Shown one piece after another: positions 10,943 through 22,105 of a stretch of DNA of 64,000 nt; position 1 is the stretch's first letter; each line of letters begins with the position of its first letter. The stretch is taken from positions 1 through 64,000 of the forward strand of contig JBHEQT010000001.1 in the NCBI GenBank assembly GCA_046530785.1. The letters are read 5' to 3'. Made by a program: the position numbers and the translations under genes. Under the pieces are notes generated by a model. It saw nothing but the letters and a program-made list of their open reading frames with translations. It had not been told where the DNA came from and made no database searches. The stretch comes from Arsenophonus sp046530785 (lineage in GTDB: Bacteria; Pseudomonadota; Gammaproteobacteria; Enterobacterales; Enterobacteriaceae).

Positions 10943-11805
10943 ATGATTCATAGTATGACCGCTTTTGCACGACGAGATATGAAAAGTGAATGGGGAAATG
11001 GGGCTTGGGAGATTCGTTCTGTTAATCAACGTTATCTTGAAATTTATATTCGTTTGCCAGAATGCTTTAGAAATATTGAAATTATTATTCGTGATCGGTT
11101 ACGTTCTAGATTAACAAGAGGAAAAGTAGAGTGTAGTTTATATTTTGAATTTATCTCAAATCAACAAAATGAATTAGCACTAAATGAAAAGTTAGTTAAC
11201 CAATTAATTAAAGGTGCTAACTTTGTAAAAAAGAGTACTGGTGAAGGAGAAATCAATCCGATAGAAATTCTTCGTTGGCCTGGTGTTATCTTATCTCAAG
11301 AAAATAATTTAGATTGTGTTTCTAAATATTTACTTAACGAAATAGAATTTGCTTTAGCTGATTTTGTTTTTAATAGAGAACGCGAAGGGAAAAAAATAAA
11401 AATAATGATTGAGAAACGTCTAAATGCTATTTGTAAAGAACTGAAAAAAATTCGTCGTAAAATGCCTGAGATTTTTAAATGGCAGAGTGAACGTTTAAGA
11501 AAAAAAATAGAAGAGATAAATATTCAAATAGATAATAATAGATTAGAACAAGAATTCCTTATATTAGCTCAACGTATTGATGTTGCAGAAGAGCTTGATA
11601 GATTGGACGCTCATATTAAAGAAACACGTAATATTTTAAAAAAAAAGAAGTTGTTGGGCGTCGATTAGATTTTATGATGCAGGAATTTAATCGTGAAGCA
11701 AATACTTTAGCATCAAAGTCTATTAATACACAAATAACCAATTCTGCTGTTGAATTAAAAATATTAATAGAACAAATGCGTGAGCAAATTCAAAATATTG
11801 AATAA
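10943..11805 (+). CDS. yicC: YicC family endoribonuclease, with a frameshift at an A9 tract
   Basis: YicC proteins are endoribonucleases affecting small-RNA turnover in E. coli. The ATG at 10943 follows a GGAATG-rich site and opens MIHSMTAFARRDMKSEWGNG, the family N-terminus. The frame holds to residue 236 (HIKETRNILKKK) and then hits a run of nine A at 11638-11646. Reading straight on gives only LLGVD and a stop at 11668. With one extra A the protein continues as EVVGRRLDFMMQEFNREANT, then LASKSIN and IEQMREQIQNIE, ending at the TAA at 11803-11805. The restored length is 287 residues, exactly that of E. coli YicC. The 45 codons after the run are clean, so the gene looks selected despite the shift. 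It is divergent from rph with 123 bases between. Confidence 0.9.
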
Positions 11806-14059
11806 ATTTTAGATGGATTTGTGATTTTTCATAAAATTATATATAAATTTTATATAACAATTTACTATTTTCGTTCTAAATGTTAGATAGAATTTGGAGT
11901 AATGCTAAGTTTAAAAAATATATTAACTAAAAAAGTTAGTATTTGAAATATATTATATAACAATTTAAAATTAAATAAAATTAATTAAATCATGATTATT
12001 ATTAGCTGAATAAATTTACATATGAGATGTTATGAAGGAAGAGTTAAGATCAAATAGAAAAAGATTAATTGAATATTGGTTTTCTAAAATATATAATTGG
12101 AGTAGTATTTAAAACTTAATCATGATTTATTATTGGTTTTATGGTAAAACTATAAATTATAGGTAATTATCTGGAATCTTTTTCTATAGAAATTTTATAA
12201 AAATAAGAAAAGTTCTTATAATCTAAAAATCTTAGATAGTTAAATCTATAACTTAATTAATTTTTATAACTAAATTGAGAGATAGATTAAAAGATTTAGG
12301 ATGAAATATTATTAGTAATTCTATTATATACTATATAAATAGTATTTATATTAAATTTTTTTAAGAAAATAAATTTGATTGAATAATTTTTCAAAAATTA
12401 ATATAAGTTACTATAAGATCTATAAATCTAGTAGAGATATCTTTTATGTTAACTATATAATGTATATTAAATCAATAAATAAAATTTCGTTTAAGATTTT
12501 ATTTATTGATTTAAATTTTAATTTCTTTAATACATTTTTAAAAGATTTTAATATTATAATGACTATATCTTATATTATATTAATGATATCAATCTTTAAT
12601 ATATTATCAATTTATTATAATTAGTTTAGAAACTGTAGAAATACAAAAAGAAAAAATTATAAAAACAATTTATTATTTATTTTTTTTTGAAGTTCATGAA
12701 AAATAATCTTCTATGTTTAGAAGAAGAATTAGATAAAATTATCAAAATAAAGAAAGTAGAAAATTATTCTAATATAAGAAGAATAATTTTCTACTGAGTA
12801 GTTAATATAAGAAAATTTATACTTAAAATTATAATTATTTTATATGGAGATTAAATATATTAATAATTTTAAATTTTAATTATAATTTTATAGATAATTA
12901 TAAAAATTAAAGGTTATAAATACTAAGAATATATTAAAACTTAATATTGAATAATGTTTTCATAAATTAAATCCTTAAATTGATGAGGATATCATTTTTT
13001 TTAAAATATTAATAAAATTTATAATAATTATTTCTAAAAAAATATCTCAATAGTTAAAATTTTTAATCTAATTTAACTTTTTTATTTTTAAATAATGTGT
13101 ACCTATTTTAAATAATTAATAATCTAATATCAGCTCTTTTTAAGAGAGATGTAAATAATCGTTTAAACTTGGATGGCATAAAAGGTTATATATTTATAAA
13201 AATATATTTTTCTTTGTCCTTTTGTTAAATTAAATCATTTTAATTCAATATATTTTTAGGAAAATAAAATATTTGAAAATATCTATATTTAATTTCTTAA
13301 TCACATTAAAAGAATAATAATTTAATAAAATCTAATACTGCCATATGATTAGTGTTATTTCAGAGTAATACAAATGATTAGGATTTTTCTATTTATCAAA
13401 TTTTATAAATATTAAATACAAATTTATTATCAATTTTAAGTTAATTTTTTTTTAAATATTTTGATATAACATTTTTTAAATTTTAAGTAAAAAAGATTTT
13501 TAGTTTAATTAAAATTATTTAATTTTAATATTTTCTTAATTATATTTTTATTTATTTTGTTTACTTTATAATAAAATTATTAAGATATTTTAAATCTAAC
13601 GAAATTATTTTCGATTTTCACTAAATTTTATAATATCTATTATATTTTTCTTATATATAGTTTTTCATATAAAGATGTTAATCTATATATAAGTTTTAAT
13701 ATAAATAACTGATTTATAGAAAATATTTTATATACTATTTTAAATAGTATATTTAATATCTTGATATATTTATATTAAGATATATTAAAACATATACTAA
13801 AAATTTTAATTTTTTAAAAATTTAATATTTTATTTTAAAATTAAAGTATATATTAATATAATAGAATATTTTAATAAAAATTTAATAATTGAAATTATTT
13901 AATTTATTATCAAAGAAAAGTTAATAATTAAAAATTATATAGTAAATTTTTATCTTTTAGTATAATTAAATTAATTGATTTAATTTATGTAAAACTATAA
14001 ATAAAATAAACAAAATATAGTTTTATACTTATGATAAAAAATCATATTAGAGATTACCC
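11806..14059. other. Desert between yicC and pfkA
   Basis: 2.25 kb of very AT-rich DNA. An 81-codon open frame at 12379-12624 is built almost only of I, N, F, S, Y and K codons and looks like chance. A perfect 15-bp inverted repeat, arms 12756-12770 and 12780-12794 with a 9-base loop (GTAGAAAATTATTCT and its complement), is the only structured element I found. No gene remnant could be named. Confidence 0.6.
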
Positions 14060-15034
14060 ATGAATAAAAAAGGAATAAAAAGAATTGGCATTTTAACTAG
14101 TGGTGGTGATGCTCCAGGAATGAATGCTGCTATTCGTAGTATTGTACGAATGGGACTTTCTGAAGGATTAGAAGTTTATGGTATTTATGACGGCTATATG
14201 GGACTTTATGAAAATAGAATAAAAGAACTTAACTGTTTTAGTGTTTCTGATATTATTAATCGTGGAGGTACTTTCTTAGGTTCTTCCCGGTTTCCTAAAT
14301 TTCGGGATAGTAAAAAAGTAAGAGTTCAATCTATTGATAATATGAAAAAAAATAATATTGATGTTTTAGTTGTTATCGGTGGAGATGGTTCTTATCGTGG
14401 CGCAAAAAAGATTACTGAAGCTGGATTTCCTTGCATAGGAATACCAGGAACTATTGATAATGATGTTGCTGGTACTGATTATACAATTGGGTATTTTACC
14501 GCTTTGGATACCATTGTTGAGGCAATTGATCGTTTACGTGATACCTCAACTTCCCATAAACGTATTTCGATAGTTGAAATAATGGGACGCCACTGTGGTG
14601 ATTTAACTTTATCCGCAGCTATTGCTGGAGGATGTGAATTTATGGTATTGCCAGAAATTCCTTTTGATAAAGAAGAACTATTGAGAAAAATTCAATTTAC
14701 ATTATTAAAAGGTAATCGTCATGCGATTGTTACTATTACTGAACATATTTATGATGTTAATAAATTAGCAAAATATATTGAAAAAGCGACGGGACATGAG
14801 ACACGAGCAACTATTTTAGGTCATATTCAGCGTGGCGGTACTCCAGTAGCTAATGATCGTGTTCTAGCATTTCGTATGGGAGCTTACTCTGTTCAGTTAC
14901 TTTTACAAGGATATGGTGGTCTCTGTGTTGGTATTCAAAATAATAAACTGGTACATCATGATATTATTAATGCAGTTGAAAATATGCAACGTAAATCTAA
15001 ACAAGATTGCTTAGATACAGTAAAAACTTTTTAA
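14060..15034 (+). CDS. pfkA: ATP-dependent 6-phosphofructokinase
   Basis: Phosphorylates fructose 6-phosphate to fructose 1,6-bisphosphate, the committed step of glycolysis, as an allosteric tetramer. The 324 residues cover the E. coli protein (320) with a slightly longer N-terminus (MNKKGIKRIGILTSGGDAPG). Visible sites are the ATP-binding GGDAPGMN, VVIGGDGSYRGA, the catalytic PGTIDND with Asp133, the MGRHCGDL segment, the effector-site region around ETRATILGHIQRGG, and a normal end. E. coli has MGRYCGDL in the same place. The ribosome binding site is weak. It stands alone between deserts, so it must have its own promoter, which I could not single out in such AT-rich DNA. Intact pfkA indicates that glycolysis is retained. 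Confidence 0.97.
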   Translation: MNKKGIKRIGILTSGGDAPGMNAAIRSIVRMGLSEGLEVYGIYDGYMGLYENRIKELNCFSVSDIINRGGTFLGSSRFPKFRDSKKVRVQSIDNMKKNNIDVLVVIGGDGSYRGAKKITEAGFPCIGIPGTIDNDVAGTDYTIGYFTALDTIVEAIDRLRDTSTSHKRISIVEIMGRHCGDLTLSAAIAGGCEFMVLPEIPFDKEELLRKIQFTLLKGNRHAIVTITEHIYDVNKLAKYIEKATGHETRATILGHIQRGGTPVANDRVLAFRMGAYSVQLLLQGYGGLCVGIQNNKLVHHDIINAVENMQRKSKQDCLDTVKTF

Positions 15035-16904
15035 GTTATCTTTAATTTAATAAATAATATTATAAATAATTATTATAAAGTTATAAACCTTTTGTTAACT
15101 GATAATTATTTTATTCATTCATTTGGTGTTTATTATTTTTAAGAGTAAATAAACCGGTATTAGACTTATTTATTTCTACTAAAAGGTAATTTCTCCATAT
15201 AAATTATATTAAAAATTTCCTATAAATCTGATAATAATAAATAATGTTTATTTTAAGTTTAAATTTGATGTTATTAATATAATTAATTAAATACACCTAT
15301 TACCTAATATATAATATACTCTGTTTTTAATAATTAGTATCTTTTAGATTTTGAAAAAGAAATTCTTTTATTATTGAAATACCAAACACAAATTGTGTAA
15401 AGATAAAAGTTTCTTTTTAGTATTTGTAATATTCTAATAAAGAAAAATAATTGATTTCGCATTATATCATGCGTTGTTTAATAAAGATAGTTAGTCGAAG
15501 ATTCAGTCGTGTATCAATCCAATTATTTGAAGGATTTATATATAATAAAAATTAACAGTAATTTTCCAGAAAATGAGTAAATACCTATGAAGATTATATA
15601 ATAAGATATGAATGGTTGATAAGATAATCGAAAGATTTATAGAAAAGTAATATGGAAGAAAAAGTTAAAAATCTTTTACGATCGAAAATTATTTTACAAT
15701 AATTAAAAAACAAAATTTATTTTATTTAATAAACTTTGTTATAAAATAAGAGTTATAACTAAACTAAAAAGATGCACTAAGTAAGATTTAAAAATCAGAT
15801 AGTAATCTATTGTATAGACAAATAAATAGTATTAGAATTAAATAAGAGAAATATTTATAAATAAATTAAAATAATTCAATATATTTTCTTTCATATTTTT
15901 TTTGATTTTAGCAAATATGAATTTAAATGTTAAGTGTTTATCAAGCGAAAATTATTGAATTTAATATTATTTATTATTTATTTATAATAAATATTATAAA
16001 TAAATTAATTTTGAAATAGTATTAATCTAAAAAGAATTATAAAATTATAAATAAAGAGTATATTCAAATGATAAAATCAAGAAATGATAAAAATTTATTG
16101 CGATAAAAAATATTAAATATTGAATTTAATTATATTAATATTTTTAATAATCTTTAAATACTTACAGAATTTACTTTTTTCAGTAAAAGATAATAAAGTT
16201 ATCTCCATATTTTTATGTTAACTATTTTATTACAAAAATTTTAAATTACTACTAAAAATAGTATTATTAAAATCTAAGAGAATTTATAAAAATTATTTTT
16301 CATTCACAGATTATTTATTTAAAGTATTAATAATAAAGGAATTAAAATAATATTACTAATTATAAAATTTTCTATAGCATGGAATGGATTTCTATCTAGT
16401 ATATAAGAAATTCTTCATTAATAATTCCTATATTATAATTGAAACTTTTTTCTGTTAGCATTATATAATCAAAAAAATTGTTTATATTTTATAAAGAAAA
16501 TTTGAAATTATAAAATTATTGGTTATAATGGTTTTAAATTTTTATAATTCAATAGCTAATATGCTACACATCCTTTAAATATAGGATTAAATATCCACAA
16601 TTAATAGTTTGTACTTTTATTGAGAATTTATCAGATCAAAATATTAGAAAATTCATTCTTTTCATTCTGAATATATTATTTTATTTATGTAAATCTGGTA
16701 GTAGTATCAAAAAGAACTTGAAAAAAGTGAGATACCTGTCCTGATATATTTAAATTCTTATCTAGTTCATTTAAATTATAGAGAATAGTTTATTAACTCA
16801 CATTAAAATAACTTAAAGAACCTTCATAAGTTAGAAAATATTAAATACAGAAAAATTTAATGATAAGATCATAGCGTTAATTTTTTATAAAATATCAAAT
16901 ATTA
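15035..16904. other. Desert between pfkA and glpG
   Basis: 1.87 kb, stops in all frames, no nameable remnant. A slightly less AT-rich patch at about 15465-15530 (around CATTATATCATGCGTTG and GTCGAAGATTCAGTCG) may be a trace of a former gene but gives no readable protein. Confidence 0.55.
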
Positions 16905-17756
16905 TTATATGTATTGATTATGTGTATTATTTGTTTTATATTTATTATCCCATAATCCCATTAATAATCCAATAATCAATCCGATTGTGTGTGCTGTATT
17001 AGCTATTTTTATACCAAAAATATCAAAATAACCAATAAATAACCATAAAACAGAAAATATTATTAATCCATTTGAAACAAAAATATTTTTTGATGGATAA
17101 TGTTTACTCGTTATCCAAACGTATCCAATTAATGAAAAAATTAATCCGGAAAGTCCACCAAAAGCAGATCCGCTAAAGAAAGATTGTCCAAAGTTAGTAA
17201 AAAGAGATGATATAATAGAAATGGAAAATAGCTTGCTTGTACCAAATAGGCGTTCTACATGACCAGCTAAATGCCACCACCACATCAAATTAAATAAAAT
17301 GTGCATCAATGAAAAATGAAGCAAAGAAGGAGTAAATATTCTCCATATTTCAATATATTGAGTACTTAATGGCCAAGAAAGATAATTCATTACTTTATAA
17401 TTACTGAAAATTAACATACAAATATAAATAAAAATAGATAAAAAGAAAATGATAATGGTTAGTGGTCCAGATTGTTTTTTAAAATAATTGAAAGTGAGAT
17501 AATTTTGATAGTCAAATTTTTTATCAATATTTCCAGTTTTCCAACTTGCATTTTGATAACGAGAGTTAAGAGGATCTTGCATAAAAATCTTTAATTCTTG
17601 TTGTACTTGATCAAATTGATTTTTATTTTTTAACCAAAGATCAAAGAATTTTCCTTGTGGTTTAGCACTCATTTCAATAATGATATTTTGCATTGCCATA
17701 TAGTCAATAAATGCTTGTGCAAATCTAGGATTTTCTATAGAAATTAAATGGATCAT
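16905..17756 (-). CDS. glpG: Rhomboid intramembrane serine protease GlpG
   Basis: GlpG cleaves membrane-spanning substrates within the inner membrane. 283 residues (E. coli 276), starting MIHLISIENPRFAQAFIDYM, which matches the cytoplasmic N-domain of the family. After a linker of about 25 residues come six membrane segments from about residue 97 to 268. The rhomboid signatures are complete: WRIFTPSLLHFSLMHILFN with the HxxxN-type loop (around 138-156), WWW, the catalytic serine in GGLSG (Ser203), and the catalytic histidine in ANTAHTIGL (His256). Its partner glpE / glpR neighbours of E. coli are absent, so it is a single-gene unit. Retention of a rhomboid protease in such a reduced genome is unusual. 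Confidence 0.95.
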   Translation of the reverse strand: MIHLISIENPRFAQAFIDYMAMQNIIIEMSAKPQGKFFDLWLKNKNQFDQVQQELKIFMQDPLNSRYQNASWKTGNIDKKFDYQNYLTFNYFKKQSGPLTIIIFFLSIFIYICMLIFSNYKVMNYLSWPLSTQYIEIWRIFTPSLLHFSLMHILFNLMWWWHLAGHVERLFGTSKLFSISIISSLFTNFGQSFFSGSAFGGLSGLIFSLIGYVWITSKHYPSKNIFVSNGLIIFSVLWLFIGYFDIFGIKIANTAHTIGLIIGLLMGLWDNKYKTNNTHNQYI

Positions 17757-18132
17757 AGCCTAATCTATCTCTTAAAAATAGAGAGGGTTAAAGAGGTATA
17801 TGGATTTTTTCAAAAATCCTTTAAAATTATTTTTCTATCTTTAACTATTCTATCTATAATAATATTATCATTAATTACCAATATATTAAAGTTTATTTTA
17901 TTTATTTAATAAAGTTAATTTAAGATATCCTATATAAGATAATAATCATTTTTAATTTATACTAAATAAACCTTATATATCATAATATAAACTATAGTTT
18001 GATATTCTCATTTTATTGATAAATTTTATATATTTATCAAATATAATTTATTAGAAATTATATATATAGTATTTTATAATATAATGTTGTATTTGTTTAA
18101 GTATACATCATTAACAATAATTAAGAATATTG
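17757..18132. other. Short gap between nfuA and glpG
   Basis: 376 bases, strongly AT-rich. It lies downstream of nfuA and upstream of glpG (both minus strand), so it must hold the glpG promoter if glpG is transcribed on its own. I see no clear hairpin terminator and no gene. Confidence 0.5.
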
Positions 18133-18711
18133 TTAATAAAAAGACTGATCGCCACGCTTATGCTCGGTTAAATCTTTTACCCCTTTTAATTCATCTGGAA
18201 GCATCTCTAGTAATTGTTTTTCAATACCATCTTTTAAGGTAAAATCTACCATTGAACAACCATTACACCCTCCAGAAAATTGTAGAACTACATATCTATC
18301 ATCAGTAATTTTTATTAACGAAACCTTTCCACCATGTGTAGCTAATTGTGGATTAATTTTTGATTGAATAATATATTCAACACGTTCAATTAATGAAGCA
18401 TCATTAGGAACTTTTGGTATTTTAGCATTAGGCGCCTTTAGAGTAAGTTGAGATCCTAATGAATCTACTAGAAGCTCGATTTCAGCTTTCTCTAGAAAAG
18501 GTGCACTAATTTCATCAATATATGCTGAAAATTTATTAAATTCAAGTTTAATATCAGTCGTTTCAATAGTATCAGGAGTACAATAAGATACACCACATTC
18601 CGCAGAATGTGTACCAGGATTAATTACAAATACACGAATTTGTGTACCAGGTTTTTTATTTTCCAATAATTTCGAAAAATGAGCTTGTGCTTCTTTAGTG
18701 ATATTAATCAT
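18133..18711 (-). CDS. nfuA: Fe-S biogenesis protein NfuA
   Basis: NfuA carries [4Fe-4S] clusters to target enzymes such as aconitase and lipoyl and radical-SAM enzymes. 192 residues (E. coli 191), aligned over the full length: N-terminal degenerate A-type domain (MINITKEAQAHFSKLLENKK to about 90) whose cysteines are not cluster ligands, then the Nfu domain (about 105-190) with GGCNGCSMVDFTLK holding the cluster ligands Cys149 and Cys152. In E. coli gntX sits next to it and bioH is beyond; here nfuA and bioH are still divergent neighbours, but the gntX place is eroded. Biotin synthase and lipoate synthase would be typical clients. Confidence 0.97.
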   Translation of the reverse strand: MINITKEAQAHFSKLLENKKPGTQIRVFVINPGTHSAECGVSYCTPDTIETTDIKLEFNKFSAYIDEISAPFLEKAEIELLVDSLGSQLTLKAPNAKIPKVPNDASLIERVEYIIQSKINPQLATHGGKVSLIKITDDRYVVLQFSGGCNGCSMVDFTLKDGIEKQLLEMLPDELKGVKDLTEHKRGDQSFY

Positions 18712-19486
18712 AATTCAATATCGATGCTCAATGGTTGATCATTTTGATATAATCATACTACCATCTTTTCTTATTTTATACAAGGCATTACACATTATTT
18801 CCTATATATAATAGAATAAATTTATTTAAAAAATGAATAATATAGAGAAGTTTTAGTTATTTATCTTTCATAATGAAATCCTTCAATATCAAGAATATAG
18901 CGATGTTGAAATAATTTCATCATTAGATCTTTAAAATTTGTGTACATTTGTAGAAAGTTGAATTTTCAATATTATATTATAAAAAGAGCGATTGAATTAG
19001 CTAAAATAGCTATTCTTTTCAAGAAGATAATTTAACTATCATTAAACTAATTTAATTAAATTTGAATTATTATATATTTTATAAGGAATAGAATAGTAAT
19101 TCAGTATTATAATCTTTTAAAAAATATTAGAGAAATTATTATTGTTTAAAAAATAAAGTTTTTCCTTTTAGAATAAAAGAGATTTAGAGAATTTTAAAAA
19201 ATTATTACTGTATTAATATTCTTAATGGTGTTATATAAGGGAGGTAATTTTGATAAAGTTATGGTAATAATGTAAATTTATAAGAAATAAATCTAAATTT
19301 GAAGAGAGATATTTAACGTTATATAAGAATAGAAACAACAATCTTCTTAAGATAAAGAAGATATTTCAAAAGTAATAAAATATTATAAAAGCAGAATATT
19401 TTACTATCTTCTATCTAGTTAAGATTATCAATAGTCCTTTGTTTAATATAACAATGTCTTTTATATGAATAATTGAGAGAATAATT
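18712..19486. other. Gap at the gntX position
   Basis: 775 bases between the starts of nfuA (minus) and bioH (plus). In E. coli gntX, about 680 bases, lies between these two genes in the nfuA orientation. No GntX motif can be read, so its loss is inferred from position. The gap must contain the two divergent promoters. Confidence 0.5.
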
Positions 19487-20269
19487 ATGACAAAACTGTC
19501 TTGGAGACAGCAACAGTTAGATAAAGAAAAAAAACATATTGTACTATTGCATGGATGGGGATTAAATGCAACAGTTTGGGATACTATTAAAAAAGAATGC
19601 GCTTCTTATTTCTATCTCCATATTGTTGACTTACCTGGCTATGGTTATAATAATTTTTTTCCAGAGATGTCGCTAGAAAAAATGGCAGAATTAATTTGGA
19701 AAAAAGCTCCTAAAAAGGCTATTTGGGTAGGTTGGTCATTAGGAGGATTAATTGCCAGTATCATTGCACTTAACCATCAATCTGAAATATCAGGTTTAAT
19801 AACAGTATCTTCATCACCATGTTTTATTCAGAAAGAAAAATGGCCAGGTATTAAATCTGAGCTTCTTATTAGTTTTGAGCAACAATTAAAAACTAATTTC
19901 CATCGTATAATAGAACATTTCTTAACATTGCAAACATTGGGTACAAAAACAGAAAATGAAAATATACAATTATTAAAATTATTAATATTAAAACAACCAT
20001 TACCTTCATCTTCTGTACTGAAAGCAGGTTTAGAAATTTTGCGAACAACTGATCTACGACAATCTTTATTAAGAATAAATAAACCTTTTTTACGTATTTA
20101 TGGTGATCTTGATAGTCTAGTTCCTAGAAAAATCGCATCCATAATAGATGGATGGTTACCAAAATCTCGTTCAGTAATAATAAAACATGCTGCCCATGCA
20201 GTGTTTATTTCTCATCCTAAACAATTTATTACATTATTAGTTGATTTTTCTCTTACAGTTAGTACGTAA
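19487..20269 (+). CDS. bioH: Pimeloyl-[acyl-carrier protein] methyl ester esterase
   Basis: BioH removes the methyl group from pimeloyl-ACP methyl ester, ending the disguised fatty-acid route to the biotin precursor. 260 residues (E. coli 256) with an alpha/beta-hydrolase fold: oxyanion loop LLHGWGLNATVW (20-31), nucleophile elbow GWSLGG with Ser84, the lid region with SSSPCF and EKWPGIK, GLEILRTTDLRQ, the acid YGDLDSLVPRK with Asp209, and the base HAAHAVF with His237. All three catalytic residues are present. A GAGAG-type ribosome binding site precedes the ATG. It is divergent from nfuA. Retention suggests that biotin is made here, a common service of blood-feeder symbionts, but the other bio genes are outside the window. 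Confidence 0.95.
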   Translation: MTKLSWRQQQLDKEKKHIVLLHGWGLNATVWDTIKKECASYFYLHIVDLPGYGYNNFFPEMSLEKMAELIWKKAPKKAIWVGWSLGGLIASIIALNHQSEISGLITVSSSPCFIQKEKWPGIKSELLISFEQQLKTNFHRIIEHFLTLQTLGTKTENENIQLLKLLILKQPLPSSSVLKAGLEILRTTDLRQSLLRINKPFLRIYGDLDSLVPRKIASIIDGWLPKSRSVIIKHAAHAVFISHPKQFITLLVDFSLTVST

Positions 20270-20764
20270 TAAACTAGAATAGTTAGAGTAAAATTAATAT
20301 TTTCACTACACTAATAAAGAAAAAATTGATTTATTAAAATAATTTATTGATATAAAATCAAAGAGAAATAATTTGATCAAATTTTAGATTTTATTTTATT
20401 TCGATGAATTACTTATAATTTTATCCTCTGAAATAGGATAAATGATCAACTTATTTTAACTTTTTCAAAATAGTTAAAATATCTTATAATATTATTGAAA
20501 TCATAATTAATGAAATAGATAATTTTCTAGTAACTTTTTAAGGATTCCATTTTTATTATACTAAATATCTTTAACTTAAATAAACTTGATTATTTATCGA
20601 TTTTGATAAGAATCGCCTTCTTACACGCTTATTAGATGTTTAAGATGTTAGCTGAATTTTAATATTCTATATTTATCTGAATATTGTAAAAATTTGTTTA
20701 TCAATAAGTTAAAGAAGATAAAAATCTAAATAATCATAATTATATATAAAATATATATTATGAA

Positions 20765-20789
20765 CACTTATTTTCTCTTAAAATAAGTG
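20765..20789. repeat. 10-bp perfect hairpin in the desert
   Basis: Arms CACTTATTTT and AAAATAAGTG around a CTCTT loop. It lies about 90 bases before a terminator-like hairpin at 20880-20910; the two together could bracket a small transcript. Alone it is only mildly beyond chance. Confidence 0.4.
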
Positions 20790-20879
20790 AGAGAAAAACA
20801 AAATAAGTTATATCCAATTTTTTATTGTCAACAAAAAATTTATGCAAGATATATAAGAAATTTAAAGAGAAATATATAT

Positions 20880-20910
20880 AAATAACTTAAGATAAAATCT
20901 TAAGTTATTT
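20880..20910. terminator. Terminator-like hairpin in the desert
   Basis: A perfect 14-bp stem, arms AAATAACTTAAGAT and its complement, closes an AAA loop; the right arm runs straight into TTAATTATTTTTCC. Read on the plus strand this is the form of an intrinsic terminator, but it has few G-C pairs and no gene nearby: bioH ends 610 bases upstream. Confidence 0.4.
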
Positions 20911-22056
20911 TAATTATTTTTCCCTAATAATATATATACTGGATGTAATCTATATTACTACTATTATTTTATTTATTTTATAAATTTAAATACAGTTAAA
21001 TTTTAAATTTTAGTTCATCTAAGTTTTATTAATTAATCTTAAATTAATAACTTTAGCGATATATTATTTAATTATTATTGTTCTTCTTGATAAATATTAG
21101 TAATGGGTTTATGGTTTATTATCTGATTTTGATACTAAATTATTAAATTTAGAAAAAATTTAAAAAATAAAACTATTAAGTTCCAAAATAATTGGATTAA
21201 CTATAATAATAATTTTCTGATTTTTAATACTAAATTCTTACTCTTTTCCATTATTATAATGGTCCATATATGGACTCTATTTTAAACAGGTAATTCTATA
21301 ATAAAGAATTTTTCTACTTTGTAAAATATCGTTTGTTAATAAAAACTATTTAAAATTATGATGATGATATCTAATAAAAATAAAAACTATTCTTAATATT
21401 ATTATTGCTAAAAATAATAAAATAAACAATGTTATAAAACAGATAATTAAAGAAATAAAATTTATTAAATGGGTTTCTCTGTTGCTTCTTATACATTCTA
21501 ATCCATAAAAATTTCCGGTTTCCTAAAAAATCTTATTCTTTCGATAAATAAAAGGAAGAGATACATTAAATAAATTTTAAGAACTAGTAATAATAGAATC
21601 TTGATTCTTATAATTAATTTATATTATATCGTTATATATTCTATAGAATTAAAATTCATTAAATATATTTTAATTAAATAATATATAGGATCTTTTTTTA
21701 TTTTAAAAAAAGATTATATTTTTAAAACTATAATAATTTTATAGAAAAAATTGTTAAATATATAACAAAAGAAATATATTATTATCATAAAGGTAATAAT
21801 TAAGAAATATTTAAAATATTAAATTATATCGGGTTTAAGTATTGATTGTTACTTTGAAAACAATTGTACTAAGTTATTTTCATAAAAACGTATTAACAGA
21901 TATTAATTTAAAATTATTTTTATTATTTATATTATAAATATATTTAGATATTTATTTAAATATTAGTGAATAAGTATATATTCAAACTTATACATTATCT
22001 TTTATATTTTTTAGTGCTGACAAAATATAGAGTTATTGATAACTGAATTTATTCAT

Positions 22057-22105
22057 TTTCGATAATTTGAATTGAATTTCCAATTCAATGAGTAAATTAT
22101 CGAAA
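22057..22105. repeat. Interrupted inverted repeat
   Basis: Outer arms TTTCGATAATTT (22057-22068) and AAATTATCGAAA (22094-22105) are exact complements, with an inner pair TTGAATTG / CAATTCAA between them. Together they form one long hairpin with a small internal loop. No gene is near; function unknown. Confidence 0.45.

Noticed and set aside
12379..12624. 81-codon open frame in the yicC-pfkA desert
   Set aside because: Made almost entirely of A/T-only codons (I, N, F, Y, K, S), starts with TTG, no ribosome binding site, no recognisable family.
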